Under the pieces are notes generated by a model. It ran no database searches, had not been told where the DNA came from, and worked only from the letters and a program-made list of their open reading frames with translations. From NCBI GenBank assembly GCA_964485395.1, contig CAZAJF010000004.1, positions 1-64,000 on the forward strand: DNA of 64,000 nt, read 5' to 3'. This DNA comes from JANNSO01 sp964485395 (GTDB taxonomy: Bacteria > Spirochaetota > Spirochaetia > Treponematales > UBA12059). This document shows, piece after piece, positions 51,380-59,759 of the stretch. How positions within the stretch are numbered: position 1 is the stretch's first letter; each line of letters starts with the position of its first letter. A program made the position numbers and the translations under genes.

Positions 51380-52636
51380 ATGCAGACAAACAGCCACGAA
51401 AAACTGATTCTCGTTCTCAACAGCGGCAGTTCATCGCTTAAATACGAAGTTTTCCTGATGCCTCGCAGGCAAAGCCTGGGCAAAGGCTCGGTAGAACGCA
51501 TCGGCGAACCGAAAGGCCAACTATCGCAGACTTCGCCAAAAGGCACCTTTACGATAGAAGAAGCTTTTCCGGATCACGCCGCGGCGATGGCTCGCGTTGG
51601 GCAAGCGCTCATCGACGCCAAAGCTGGCATCTTGGTAAAAATCAGCGAGATCGACGCTATCGGCCATCGTGTAGTGCATGGCGGCGAAAAATTCTCAAGC
51701 TCCGTACTCATCGATGCCGAGGTATTGGCGGCCATCGAGGCCAACATCGAGCTTGCTCCGCTGCATAATCCCGCCAACCTCACGGGAATACGAGCGGCCG
51801 AGCAGCTATTGCCCGGCGTTCCGCAGGTCGCCGTTTTCGACACGGCGTTCCACCAGACCATGCCCCCAACCGCCTACCTGTACGGCCTGCCCCGCGAGCT
51901 TTACGACAAATTCCGGATACGCCGCTATGGATTCCACGGCACCAGCCACCGCTACGTGGCCGGTCGCGCACTGGAGATGCTTGGCCGCAAACCGGAAAAT
52001 ACCAATCTTATCACCTGCCACCTCGGAAACGGCGCGTCCATTACCGCCATAGAAGCCGGTCGCTCCATCGACACCTCCATGGGCTTTACCCCTCTCGAAG
52101 GTCTTATGATGGGCACGCGCTCGGGCGATTTCGACCCTGCCATCCTGGGATTCCTGGCCGATCGCGGCTATACCCAAAAAGACCTCACAGCGCTCATCAA
52201 CAAAAAAAGCGGCCTGCTGGGGCTCTCCGGCATTTCCAACGACTTGCGCGACCTGGAAGCAGCGGCGGAAAAAGGCATCAGAAACGCTGTTGAAGCCCTG
52301 GATGTGTATGCCCACCGAGTGCGTAAATACATAGGCAGCTATATGGCAGAGCTCGTCAAGGTAGACGCCATCGTCTTTACGGGAGGCATCGGCCAGCACG
52401 GGGTGCGCATGCGCGAACGCATCTGCCACCGCCTGGAGAATATCGGCATCGTCATGGATTATGCCCGAAACTCAGAAGTTTGCGGCGCGGAATGCGTAGT
52501 GTCCCAACCCTACTCGCCCTCGTCCATACTCATCATTCCCACGAACGAGGAGCTTCAGATAGCCATGGATTCCTTCGGGCTCCTGTTTCCGGCGGAAGAG
52601 GAACCCAAGCGCAGAAGAAATGACGTTAATATTTAA
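51380..52636 (+). CDS. ackA: Acetate kinase
   Basis: Converts acetyl phosphate and ADP to acetate and ATP, the ATP-forming step of sugar fermentation. The 418 residues carry the phosphate-binding start LILVLNSGSSSLKYEVF, HRVVHGG, PQVAVFDTAFHQTMPPTAYL, RRYGFHGTSHRYVAGRALEM, ITCHLGNGASITAIEAGRSI and DTSMGFTPLEGLMMGTRSGD, and FTGGIGQHGVRMRE. All catalytic regions are present. GAAAAGAGGAATCC precedes the ATG. It converges with the QueG-like gene and overlaps it by 11 bases at the stops. Confidence 0.97.
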   Translation: MQTNSHEKLILVLNSGSSSLKYEVFLMPRRQSLGKGSVERIGEPKGQLSQTSPKGTFTIEEAFPDHAAAMARVGQALIDAKAGILVKISEIDAIGHRVVHGGEKFSSSVLIDAEVLAAIEANIELAPLHNPANLTGIRAAEQLLPGVPQVAVFDTAFHQTMPPTAYLYGLPRELYDKFRIRRYGFHGTSHRYVAGRALEMLGRKPENTNLITCHLGNGASITAIEAGRSIDTSMGFTPLEGLMMGTRSGDFDPAILGFLADRGYTQKDLTALINKKSGLLGLSGISNDLRDLEAAAEKGIRNAVEALDVYAHRVRKYIGSYMAELVKVDAIVFTGGIGQHGVRMRERICHRLENIGIVMDYARNSEVCGAECVVSQPYSPSSILIIPTNEELQIAMDSFGLLFPAEEEPKRRRNDVNI

Positions 52637-53477
52637 TTAGACAACGTTCCGCAAAGCGCGACCAGGCGGCATGGGGCATCCAGCCCATGCCCAGCGCGGT
52701 GCCGCGAAAAAATTCCCGAACGGCTGCGGCGTCCTTTCCGGCCAAGTCGCGCGCATCCACGAACGCGCCCGGGCGCCTCTCCGCGGGCAAGAGCATATCT
52801 GGGATTTCCGCCCCGGTGCCTTTGGAACGCGGACAGGCGCGTACGCATTCGTCACAGCCGTAGAGACGGTTTCCGCGAACCTTAAGCAGGTGGTCGGGGA
52901 AATCGTCCCGGCTCATCCAATGCTGCAGGCATCGTTCCCGCTGAAACCCGGTCGGGCTTATCGCGCCCGTCGGGCAAGCATCGGCACAAGCCGCACAGGA
53001 GCCGCACGATTCCGTAGAATCGACAGGCACCTTCCAAGCTCGATCACCGGAGCATACCGCAGGCATGAAAAGCGCTCCGATAAGGCAGGCAGGCCCGTAG
53101 GCATGGCTGATGAACAGGCTGGATCGGCCGATAAACCCCAATCCTGCGGCAAGCGCGAATTGTTTTTCAGGTTGATCGGAGTTTACGCATACGCGAAATT
53201 GATTTTTAGGAAGCGCATGCTCGCTGCTCAGCGCACGGGCGAGAATCTTGAGTATTCGAACCATGGCCGCATAATGATTACGCGCCGCGAACGCGCCAAT
53301 CCTCAGGGGGCTGCCCCAATTTACCCCGAGTTCTCGGGAGCATTCGGACAATTCAGGCGGAACCGGATTATAAGGGAAAAGAATGACCAAGGCAGTGGAC
53401 TGCGGCGATTGTTGAGTGTCGCAAAAACCATACGTCTCTATGCCGCTCTCAAGAAGCAGGGTATCGAGCGTTTGCAT
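52626..53477 (-). CDS. QueG-like 4Fe-4S protein
   Basis: 283 residues, shorter than QueG (about 380). It has the QueG plan: GLGFIGRSSLFISHAYGPAC, then two 4Fe-4S motifs, CGSCAACADACPTGAIS and C..(9 residues)..., GCDECVRACPRSKG, and FRGTALGMGWMPHAAWSRFA. QueG reduces epoxyqueuosine in tRNA with cobalamin. Where QueG has VDTxPxxE the protein has VNSDQPEK, so the Asp thought to be the proton donor is Asn here. It may be a divergent QueG or a relative with another substrate. It lies 8 bases after the cNMP-domain gene. Confidence 0.8.
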   Translation of the reverse strand: MQTLDTLLLESGIETYGFCDTQQSPQSTALVILFPYNPVPPELSECSRELGVNWGSPLRIGAFAARNHYAAMVRILKILARALSSEHALPKNQFRVCVNSDQPEKQFALAAGLGFIGRSSLFISHAYGPACLIGALFMPAVCSGDRAWKVPVDSTESCGSCAACADACPTGAISPTGFQRERCLQHWMSRDDFPDHLLKVRGNRLYGCDECVRACPRSKGTGAEIPDMLLPAERRPGAFVDARDLAGKDAAAVREFFRGTALGMGWMPHAAWSRFAERCLIKY

Positions 53478-53485
53478 GATGGATC

Positions 53486-54712
53486 TTACTGGTGGGAATC
53501 TTTACGGGAGCGTTCGATCTTCTGCATTTTGCGGTAGTATTCCGCCTGTTTGATGATCTCGGTTATATCCTGAACGACGATCTTATTCTCAACGATACGG
53601 AATAATTTATTGGATAAAACCTGCTGCACGAGCATGTTGCCTTCCGCGATAGGCAGACCCACCATGTTTACCAGTTCCTTGGGACCAAAACCGAAGGTAT
53701 AGGAAGCTCCAGGGCGAACGGGAATCCGGTCCTTTTCTATCTGCATGTTGAGGGCGTCGTACATCCTGCCAAGCGGATCGGATATCAGTGTATTGGCCAG
53801 CTGTTTGTAAATAAACCAGATGCGCTCGGCGAGAAGCTGGGTAAGCCTGGTTACGATTTGAGGTTGCGCCTGTACCATGCGCTCGAAGTTGGCTTTATTG
53901 ACAGCAAGGAGATATGCATCTTCGTAGGCGATGGCGCTTGCCGAGCGAGGCTTGTTATCCAGCAGGGCCATTTCGCCGAATATATCGCCGGACTTGAGCA
54001 CGGCGAGCAACACTTCGGTATTATCGACGATCTTGGTTATCTTTACCGAGCCTTTTTGAATGATATAAAGCTCGGAGCCGGGCATACCTTCTGAGAAAAC
54101 CATCGTATCCTTGGGGTAAAACCGGTTAAATTCTTCAGTGGAGCCGTCGAGATACACTGCCTTGGAATATGCCTTGATTTTTGCCATGCGTTCGCGAGAG
54201 ACCGCCGCATGCTGCCCATTGGGACAAAATTTCAAGTATTGATGATATGCGTAGTAGGCTTGGTTAAACTGGGAAAGTTTCGCATAATACTCGGCCACGC
54301 GAAATAAATGCGCAGGATCGGCTTCTGCGGTGTTTTTAAGGGTAAGCCGCGTAAGGGCTTCGTCCAGGAAACGCATCTTGCGGGAAAAACCCATGATAAT
54401 CTTCATGGCTACAGGCGTGTTTTTCTCTATGAGGAGACCGTATTGATCGCGCTGCACGCTGATGAGCGTAACATCGGTTATTGCCTGCGCGGTTTCTATA
54501 TGGCTATGGGTGGACATGGTAGAAACGACGCCGAAAAAGTCGCCCGGACCAAAAACGTTGCCGCCTTCTTCCTCAACGACCTCAAGTTCCTTAAAAACGC
54601 GTACTTTACCGGCTCTGATAATAAAAAAGCGATCGGCGTTCTGCTTGCCTTCGACAATAATATATGAGTCTTTTTTAAAATTTACAAAGGTTAGCTGTAA
54701 AGGGCTGTCCAT
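53486..54712 (-). CDS. Double cyclic-nucleotide-binding-domain protein
   Basis: 408 residues. CNB domain 1 (about 10-125) lacks the phosphate-binding Glu and Arg (FGVVSTMSTHSHIETA instead of FGExxLL..PRxA). After a helical TPR-like stretch (RVAEYYAKLSQFNQAYYAYH), CNB domain 2 (about 200-315) has the full cassette FGEMALLDNKPRSASA. The C-terminal region (FGPKELVNMVGLPIAEGNML, VQQVLSNKLFRIVENKIVVQ) may be a winged helix as in Crp proteins, so it could be a regulator or a protein-binding sensor. First gene of a unit with the QueG-like gene. Confidence 0.88.
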   Translation of the reverse strand: MDSPLQLTFVNFKKDSYIIVEGKQNADRFFIIRAGKVRVFKELEVVEEEGGNVFGPGDFFGVVSTMSTHSHIETAQAITDVTLISVQRDQYGLLIEKNTPVAMKIIMGFSRKMRFLDEALTRLTLKNTAEADPAHLFRVAEYYAKLSQFNQAYYAYHQYLKFCPNGQHAAVSRERMAKIKAYSKAVYLDGSTEEFNRFYPKDTMVFSEGMPGSELYIIQKGSVKITKIVDNTEVLLAVLKSGDIFGEMALLDNKPRSASAIAYEDAYLLAVNKANFERMVQAQPQIVTRLTQLLAERIWFIYKQLANTLISDPLGRMYDALNMQIEKDRIPVRPGASYTFGFGPKELVNMVGLPIAEGNMLVQQVLSNKLFRIVENKIVVQDITEIIKQAEYYRKMQKIERSRKDSHQ

Positions 54713-54745
54713 GCCGCGCTTTTTTCTCCCGTCAATCTCTAATCA

Positions 54746-54774
54746 AGTATAGGGGCGCCTATTGGCGTTGTCAA
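54746..54774 (-). promoter_or_regulatory. Near-consensus promoter of the cNMP-domain gene
   Basis: On the minus strand TTGACA (54774-54769), 17-base spacer, TATACT (54751-54746). The spacer holds the palindromic core GGCGCC. Leader of about 27 bases. Confidence 0.82.
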
Positions 54775-54839
54775 TCAGCCGTATCGAAATTATTATCCAC
54801 AATTTTGATCAAGCTTTACAAATCATTATCGGGTAAATA

Positions 54840-54878
54840 GATGGATAACCATAAGACTTTCGCTTTATGGTTATCCAT
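54840..54878 (-). terminator. Hairpin after glyA
   Basis: Arms ATGGATAACCATAA and TTATGGTTATCCAT form a long stem (about 15 pairs) with a short loop, 8 bases after the glyA stop. T-runs are weak on both sides, so it may act as an mRNA-stabilising end as well as a terminator. Confidence 0.65.
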
Positions 54879-54885
54879 TAAAACG

Positions 54886-56178
54886 TTAGAAATCTGCGGG
54901 AAGCCCGAAACGGCCGGTAAGTGTCTTTACTTCTTTCTGAACCTTGCTGATAACTGCCGCATCGCCCTTGGACTTGAGCACGTCCATGATATAACCGGCG
55001 ATAAGTTTCATTTCCGGCTCTTTCATGCCGCGGGTCGTAACCGCAGGGGTACCGATTCGTATGCCGGAGGTGATGAAGGGGCTCTTCTGGTCAAACGGAA
55101 TACCGTTCTTGTTTACCGTGATATGCGCCTCGTCCAGCCATTTCTCGGATTCCTTGCCGGTAATTCCAAGCGGGGACAAGTCTACGAGCATCAGGTGATT
55201 GTCGGTACCGCCGGAAACGATGCGCGCGCCGCCGTCCGTCAGGGCCTTGGCCAGGAATTTGGCATTGGCCACGACCTGGATCATATAGGCTTTGTATTCC
55301 GGGGAAAGCGCTTCGCGGAAGGCGACTGCCTTGCCGGCAATAACGTGACAGAGCGGCCCGCCCTGAATTCCGGGGAAAATGTTGCCGTCGATGATTTCAG
55401 ACCAGAGCTTGGGTCGGTCGCCTTTGGGGGCCATGACGCCAATCGTGTTTTCTTTGTCCGTGCCGATAAAAATGGCGCCGCCGCGAGGACCGCGAAGCGT
55501 TTTGTGCGTTGTGGTCGTCGTAAAATCTGCAAACTTGATGGGGCTGGGATGAATGCCTGCCGCGATAAGACCGGCGATGTGCGCCATATCTACCATGAAC
55601 AAGGCGCCCACTTCATCGGCAATGGCGCGGAATTTCGCAAAATCGATTACGCGCGCGTAGGCGCTGGCGCCCGCTACGATCATCTTGGGCTTGTTCTCGC
55701 GCGCCAGCTTGGCGAGCTCGTCGTAATCGATGGTCTCAGTGTCGCGGGTCACGCCGTAGCTGACGATTTTATACATTTTTCCGGAAAAGGAAACAGGAGC
55801 GCCGTGCGTAAGGTGTCCACCGTGGGAAAGATTCATGCCAAGAATGGTATCACCGGGCTTCAAGGCGGCAAAATACACGCCCATATTGGCCTGTGAACCC
55901 GAATGCGGCTGTACGTTGGCATAGTCTGCCCCAAAGAGCTGCTTGCCACGCTCGCGTGCAAGATTTTCGGACATGTCTACGAATTCGCAACCACCGTAAT
56001 AGCGTTTTCCAGGATAGCCTTCCGCGTATTTATTGGTAAGTACGGAACCTACTGCTTCCATAACCGCCCTGGACGTATAGTTCTCGCTGGCGATAAGCTC
56101 CAAATTGCTTCTTTGACGTCCTGCCTCAAGCTCCATGGCCTGGAACAGTTCCGGATCCTGCTTCTGAATAATCGACAT
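54886..56178 (-). CDS. glyA: Serine hydroxymethyltransferase
   Basis: Interconverts serine and glycine, charging tetrahydrofolate with a one-carbon unit (PLP enzyme). The 430 residues include SNLELIASENYTSRAVMEAV, NKYAEGYPGKRYYGGCEFVD, VQPHSGSQANMGVYFAAL, the PLP-lysine motif TTTTHKTLRGPRGG, and FPGIQGGPLCHVIAGKAVAF. All core motifs are intact. AAAAGGAGGCC precedes the ATG. A TTGACC box lies upstream (in 56240-56260), with a poor -10. Confidence 0.97.
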   Translation of the reverse strand: MSIIQKQDPELFQAMELEAGRQRSNLELIASENYTSRAVMEAVGSVLTNKYAEGYPGKRYYGGCEFVDMSENLARERGKQLFGADYANVQPHSGSQANMGVYFAALKPGDTILGMNLSHGGHLTHGAPVSFSGKMYKIVSYGVTRDTETIDYDELAKLARENKPKMIVAGASAYARVIDFAKFRAIADEVGALFMVDMAHIAGLIAAGIHPSPIKFADFTTTTTHKTLRGPRGGAIFIGTDKENTIGVMAPKGDRPKLWSEIIDGNIFPGIQGGPLCHVIAGKAVAFREALSPEYKAYMIQVVANAKFLAKALTDGGARIVSGGTDNHLMLVDLSPLGITGKESEKWLDEAHITVNKNGIPFDQKSPFITSGIRIGTPAVTTRGMKEPEMKLIAGYIMDVLKSKGDAAVISKVQKEVKTLTGRFGLPADF

Positions 56179-56280
56179 TGTACGGCCTCCTTTTTGCGAC
56201 GTGCCCGGACAAAATTCCCGGATCCATCGGGGTCGATGGTACTATGAATATCGGGTTGCAGGTCAAGGGCAAAGCAGGGT

Positions 56281-57975
56281 TCAGTAGAGCCCGGTAACTT
56301 CCACATCGCTCCAGAGGCTGGTATAGGAAACGAGATTGCCCGTAGCTTCCTCGTACATGGTCTGCATGGAATTGCGGCGGGAGGCCGCTACGGTCCTGCC
56401 GTCGGGAGTCATCCGGTCAACGGGAACAAGCCCGCGGGAAAAAGCGATATGCCGGTCGTCCATATTGCCGAAATAGCGCGAAAGGTCTTCAAACGGCGGC
56501 TTGAAGGCTCCCACGACGGCTCCCGAAGCCAAAGCCGGATCGACAGGTACCCAGCCTAATCCATAGATATAAAACTCGGCCCAATAATGCCTCCAGGCGC
56601 GCCGGGCATCATCCACGACGACTCCCGCGACCGGACGGGCGGGGATTCCCAAGGAGCGCAGCGCCGCAACATAAAGGCAGGCGTAGTTCCAGGAATCGAC
56701 CCGCTTGGTGGCCAAGGCCACCTGGACGGAAAGTCCGGAGGCGCCGCCTTCAAACTTGAGCGCGACGCGCAGGGCATCATGGACGGCGAGCGCCTGGGTA
56801 TATTGATTTTTGCCTTTACCGGCAACCTTCGCGGCAAAGGCGACGATGGCGGGATCTTCGCTGGGTATCACGGCATCAGGTTTGGTAAACAAAGCATAGA
56901 CGGCGGGCAACGGAGCGTCGGGTATGCGAATTTTGTCCGGATTCACCTGCGTTTCCACGGCATAGACCTGAACGAGGTGATTCTGTGAAACCGTATAGGA
57001 TTTATCCGCCACAAGGTCGGTCATGCGATACACGGCCAAACCTCGATAATCGGGAACCAGCGGCTCGCTCGAAGACTCCAGCACCCGTACCCCTTTCTGC
57101 GAGGACGATTCCAGGGGCCCGGGCATCCACAAGTACAGAGAGTTGGCACCGGCGGCCTCTATGCGTGAAATAGTCACGAAGGAAGAAAGCGAATAAGTAC
57201 GCTTGCTGATATACACCTTCGTGCCCGGCGCGTCCAGAATCTGGAAATACCTGATATCGCTCAGGCCTTTCGCGGTGCGTACGGCCAATCCTCCGGAAAC
57301 CGCGCCGTCGGGAATGCGAACTTGAATTTCCTTGTCGGACCACAGCGCGTATTCACCGTCACCCTCGATGGGCGAAATATACTCTTGGCTGACCGTCTCA
57401 TTGGGCTTCGACAGGCCTCCTACGCTGGCCCAGGAAAACAGCACGCTGGCCCCATCCCTGTTTGCCCCGAAATTCAACCCTCGGATCGTCAGGAGCGAAC
57501 CGCAGACTCCGCCTTCAGTGGAAAGGGAGTCTATCTGGGGACCTACGGTGAGCGATTGGGCGCCGCCGGGAAGCTCGGGCAGGCGGGCTTGACTTATAAA
57601 CATGCGGGCGTTGGAAACGCCGGATTCCACGATGACCCGCACGAGCCCCGTGTCCGCATTGGTTGGAATTCGAACTTCTATCACGTCGTTAGACCAGGAA
57701 ATATACGAAGATGCGGTTGGCGGAATATCTTCGAACTCCACGCGACCATCGCCCCGGTCATGGCCAAAGTTCTTGCCGTTGATCCTCAAGACGGAACCGG
57801 GAGTGGTTATTGCGGGGCTCAAGGAGCTGATGAAGGGTATATGCGTTTTTTTCCAATAGATGGCGCCGACGATCGATGTAAGCGCCAAAAAAACCGCAAG
57901 GCCCACCGCGACGGTTTGCCTGCTGCGCGAACGTTTGCCTGAATGTGGGGAGACGGGATAGGCTGAAAGCGTCAC
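56281..57975 (-). CDS. TIG-domain and transglutaminase-like envelope protein
   Basis: 564 residues. One N-terminal membrane anchor (about residues 21-41), then two TIG/IPT immunoglobulin-like domains (ISSLSPAITTPGSVLRINGK, NFGHDRGDGRVEF; GVCGSLLTIRGLNFGANRDG), a beta region, and a C-terminal transglutaminase core with Cys in WNYACLYVAALRSLGIPARP, His in RRAWRHYWAEFYI and Asp in LGWVPVDPALASG, so the catalytic triad looks complete. It starts with GTG overlapping the previous stop by 4 bases. Last gene of the second sigma operon. Probably acts on envelope proteins outside the inner membrane. Confidence 0.83.
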   Translation of the reverse strand: MTLSAYPVSPHSGKRSRSRQTVAVGLAVFLALTSIVGAIYWKKTHIPFISSLSPAITTPGSVLRINGKNFGHDRGDGRVEFEDIPPTASSYISWSNDVIEVRIPTNADTGLVRVIVESGVSNARMFISQARLPELPGGAQSLTVGPQIDSLSTEGGVCGSLLTIRGLNFGANRDGASVLFSWASVGGLSKPNETVSQEYISPIEGDGEYALWSDKEIQVRIPDGAVSGGLAVRTAKGLSDIRYFQILDAPGTKVYISKRTYSLSSFVTISRIEAAGANSLYLWMPGPLESSSQKGVRVLESSSEPLVPDYRGLAVYRMTDLVADKSYTVSQNHLVQVYAVETQVNPDKIRIPDAPLPAVYALFTKPDAVIPSEDPAIVAFAAKVAGKGKNQYTQALAVHDALRVALKFEGGASGLSVQVALATKRVDSWNYACLYVAALRSLGIPARPVAGVVVDDARRAWRHYWAEFYIYGLGWVPVDPALASGAVVGAFKPPFEDLSRYFGNMDDRHIAFSRGLVPVDRMTPDGRTVAASRRNSMQTMYEEATGNLVSYTSLWSDVEVTGLY

Positions 57976-58613
57976 GGCCCTGTTTTTCCGTTCGCCGGGG
58001 GTGCGGGCGGTACTGAGGCAGGAGAAGGAATGGTAGTTGTCGCGGGTGAAAGCGTACGGTAGGGAACGACGACGAGTTCTATTCGAAGCGGGCTCGTTCC
58101 GTCCGGGTTAAGCCCGAAAGGATAGAAAAAGACCCGCTCGCCATATGCCAAATTGATGGTATCCAGGGTGGATTTATACTGAATGCCTTGATCCGCGTCT
58201 TTATGCCAGACTTGGCCCTGAGCTACGAGAAGCAAACGGCCATCGGGGGTTCGGTAGGGCGTAACCGTAATAAGCACCGCAAGATCGCTGCCCATCATCT
58301 TAACGCTTACCGCAGTACCGGGAATAGTATACTTAAGGTCGCGGGATTCCCAGGCAGCCTCCGGCTCCGGGCGCGGCATGGTTGCAAGAACCGCAACCGC
58401 AAGCGCCTCGTTCAGTAAAGCTTCCGGAATGCCGACAGGCAAGGGCAGCACTTGAGGAATTAGGCTTGTTGCCGATGAAGCCGGCGGCGTCGAGGCAACG
58501 GGACCTGTCGTTGCGCTTGCAGCTGGCGCAACCTGGGCTGCGGGAGCCGTTTGAGCTTCGAGCACTAAAAGCAAACACGTGGATAAAAGGGAGACGGCGA
58601 GTACTCTTTTCAC
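57972..58613 (-). CDS. Secreted protein of unknown function in the sigma operon
   Basis: 213 residues with a signal peptide (ending LEAQ), an Ala/Pro/Ser/Thr-rich linker (about 22-55), a folded region (LKYTIPGTAVSVKMMGSDLA, VLITVTPYRTPDGRLLLVAQ, GERVFFYPFGLNPDGTSPLR) and another Pro/Ala-rich tail. It overlaps both neighbours by 4 bases, so it is translated with the anti-sigma factor and the transglutaminase protein. No family recognised; probably a partner of the latter. Confidence 0.75.
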   Translation of the reverse strand: MKRVLAVSLLSTCLLLVLEAQTAPAAQVAPAASATTGPVASTPPASSATSLIPQVLPLPVGIPEALLNEALAVAVLATMPRPEPEAAWESRDLKYTIPGTAVSVKMMGSDLAVLITVTPYRTPDGRLLLVAQGQVWHKDADQGIQYKSTLDTINLAYGERVFFYPFGLNPDGTSPLRIELVVVPYRTLSPATTTIPSPASVPPAPPANGKTGP

Positions 58614-59191
58614 TTACCGCTCCCGGCAGGCTTGAAGTCAGCCTCGCGAACGATGAAGGGCTCCCCGGGATTTCCTGCGGGATTGAAAGCCGCCGATCCT
58701 TGGGGCAAGGTTATGGTAATATTGACGCCCGCATCCTGCTTGGCAAGATATTCCAGGATGGATTCCATGCCAATGCCGGAAGTGGAAACAGGAGTGGCAT
58801 CCATAGCTTTGCGAACAGCCATCCGAAGCTCGGTATTGCTGCGCCCGGAACTTGCCAGCGATATTCCAAAAACGGCGAATATCACCGCGGCGGCCGCCAG
58901 AAGCGGCAGCGGAATCAAGATTTTTTTATCAAAAAACCGGGGCTTCACGGGTGTTTTACGGATATTGGACTGCAGACGGTTAAAGACATGCTGCCTGATC
59001 GCGGTTTCGGAGGATTCGTCGTGCTTGGCGTCGGCAGTGAAAATTGAGCCAAGGCGCCGCATGGATTCGGCCTTGGCCGCACACGCGGAGCAAACCTTGA
59101 GGTGACGATCCAATGTTTCCTTCCACGGGGACGGCACTTCGCCGTCAACGAAAGCGGAAATCAGTTCAGGGTTTGGGCACATAGTTTTCAT
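58610..59191 (-). CDS. Anti-sigma factor with zinc-binding N-terminus
   Basis: 193 residues. The N-terminus has the zf-HC2 pattern, Cys5 and then HLKVCSAC (His-x3-Cys-x2-Cys, residues about 30-37), the hallmark of zinc-containing anti-sigma factors. One membrane segment follows (ILIPLPLLAAAAVIFAVFGI, about 110-130) and a periplasmic tail of about 60 residues. It overlaps the sigma gene by 26 bases. It should hold the sigma factor at the membrane until a signal arrives. Confidence 0.88.
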   Translation of the reverse strand: MKTMCPNPELISAFVDGEVPSPWKETLDRHLKVCSACAAKAESMRRLGSIFTADAKHDESSETAIRQHVFNRLQSNIRKTPVKPRFFDKKILIPLPLLAAAAVIFAVFGISLASSGRSNTELRMAVRKAMDATPVSTSGIGMESILEYLAKQDAGVNITITLPQGSAAFNPAGNPGEPFIVREADFKPAGSGK

Positions 59192-59759
59192 CCTCCCGTA
59201 TCAGGGCGGCCAGGGCTTCGCGGGCGCGGAAAACCCGCACTTTCACGTTACCCTCCGTTATGCCGAGGGTTCGGCCGATTTCCTTGTAATTTAGCAAGCC
59301 GTATTCCTTGAGAATGAGCACTGTGCGCAGTTTCTCGGGCAATTTGTCCAGCGCGCGCCGTACGGATCCAAAATCGTGTTGCCGTAAAGCGTCATCCTCG
59401 GGCGATGTATCCAGGCCTTCCGCTTCCTTGAAGTAGCGTTGATATACTCGCTGCTCCCGAGTCTTGCGCTTGGCCCAGTTGAGCGCATTGTTCTTTACGA
59501 CGCGGATGAGCCAATATTTGGCGTCGTCCCGCGTGGGAAAAATGCTCCATCTTTCTACTGCTTTGATATACGAATCGTGCACGATGTCCTCGGCAGCCTC
59601 GTCGGAATTGGCTATCCGGCGGGCTACCCTGAAGAGCATCATGAACGTATCGTCGTAAAAGGCACGAAACTCCTCGCCCAAAGGCGCGCTGCCGGTGCCG
59701 CTCTTATCGTTAAACAATCGGTAACTCCAAACCGTTACGCCTTGGGCGCAATTTTCCAC
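59166..59759 (-). CDS. ECF-type RNA polymerase sigma factor (second of two)
   Basis: About 197 residues. Region 2: FYDDTFMMLFRVARRIANSD, EAAEDIVHDSYIKAVERW, DAKYWLIRVVKNNALNWAKR. Region 4: RRALDKLPEKLRTVLILKEY, GLLNYKEIGRTLGITEGNVK, VRVFRAREALAALI. No ATG lies near the start; GTG at 59759 is used here, which overlaps the end of cysS by 25 bases, and a TTG 14 codons later is another option. It is paired with the zinc anti-sigma factor. Confidence 0.9.
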   Translation of the reverse strand: MENCAQGVTVWSYRLFNDKSGTGSAPLGEEFRAFYDDTFMMLFRVARRIANSDEAAEDIVHDSYIKAVERWSIFPTRDDAKYWLIRVVKNNALNWAKRKTREQRVYQRYFKEAEGLDTSPEDDALRQHDFGSVRRALDKLPEKLRTVLILKEYGLLNYKEIGRTLGITEGNVKVRVFRAREALAALIREDENYVPKP

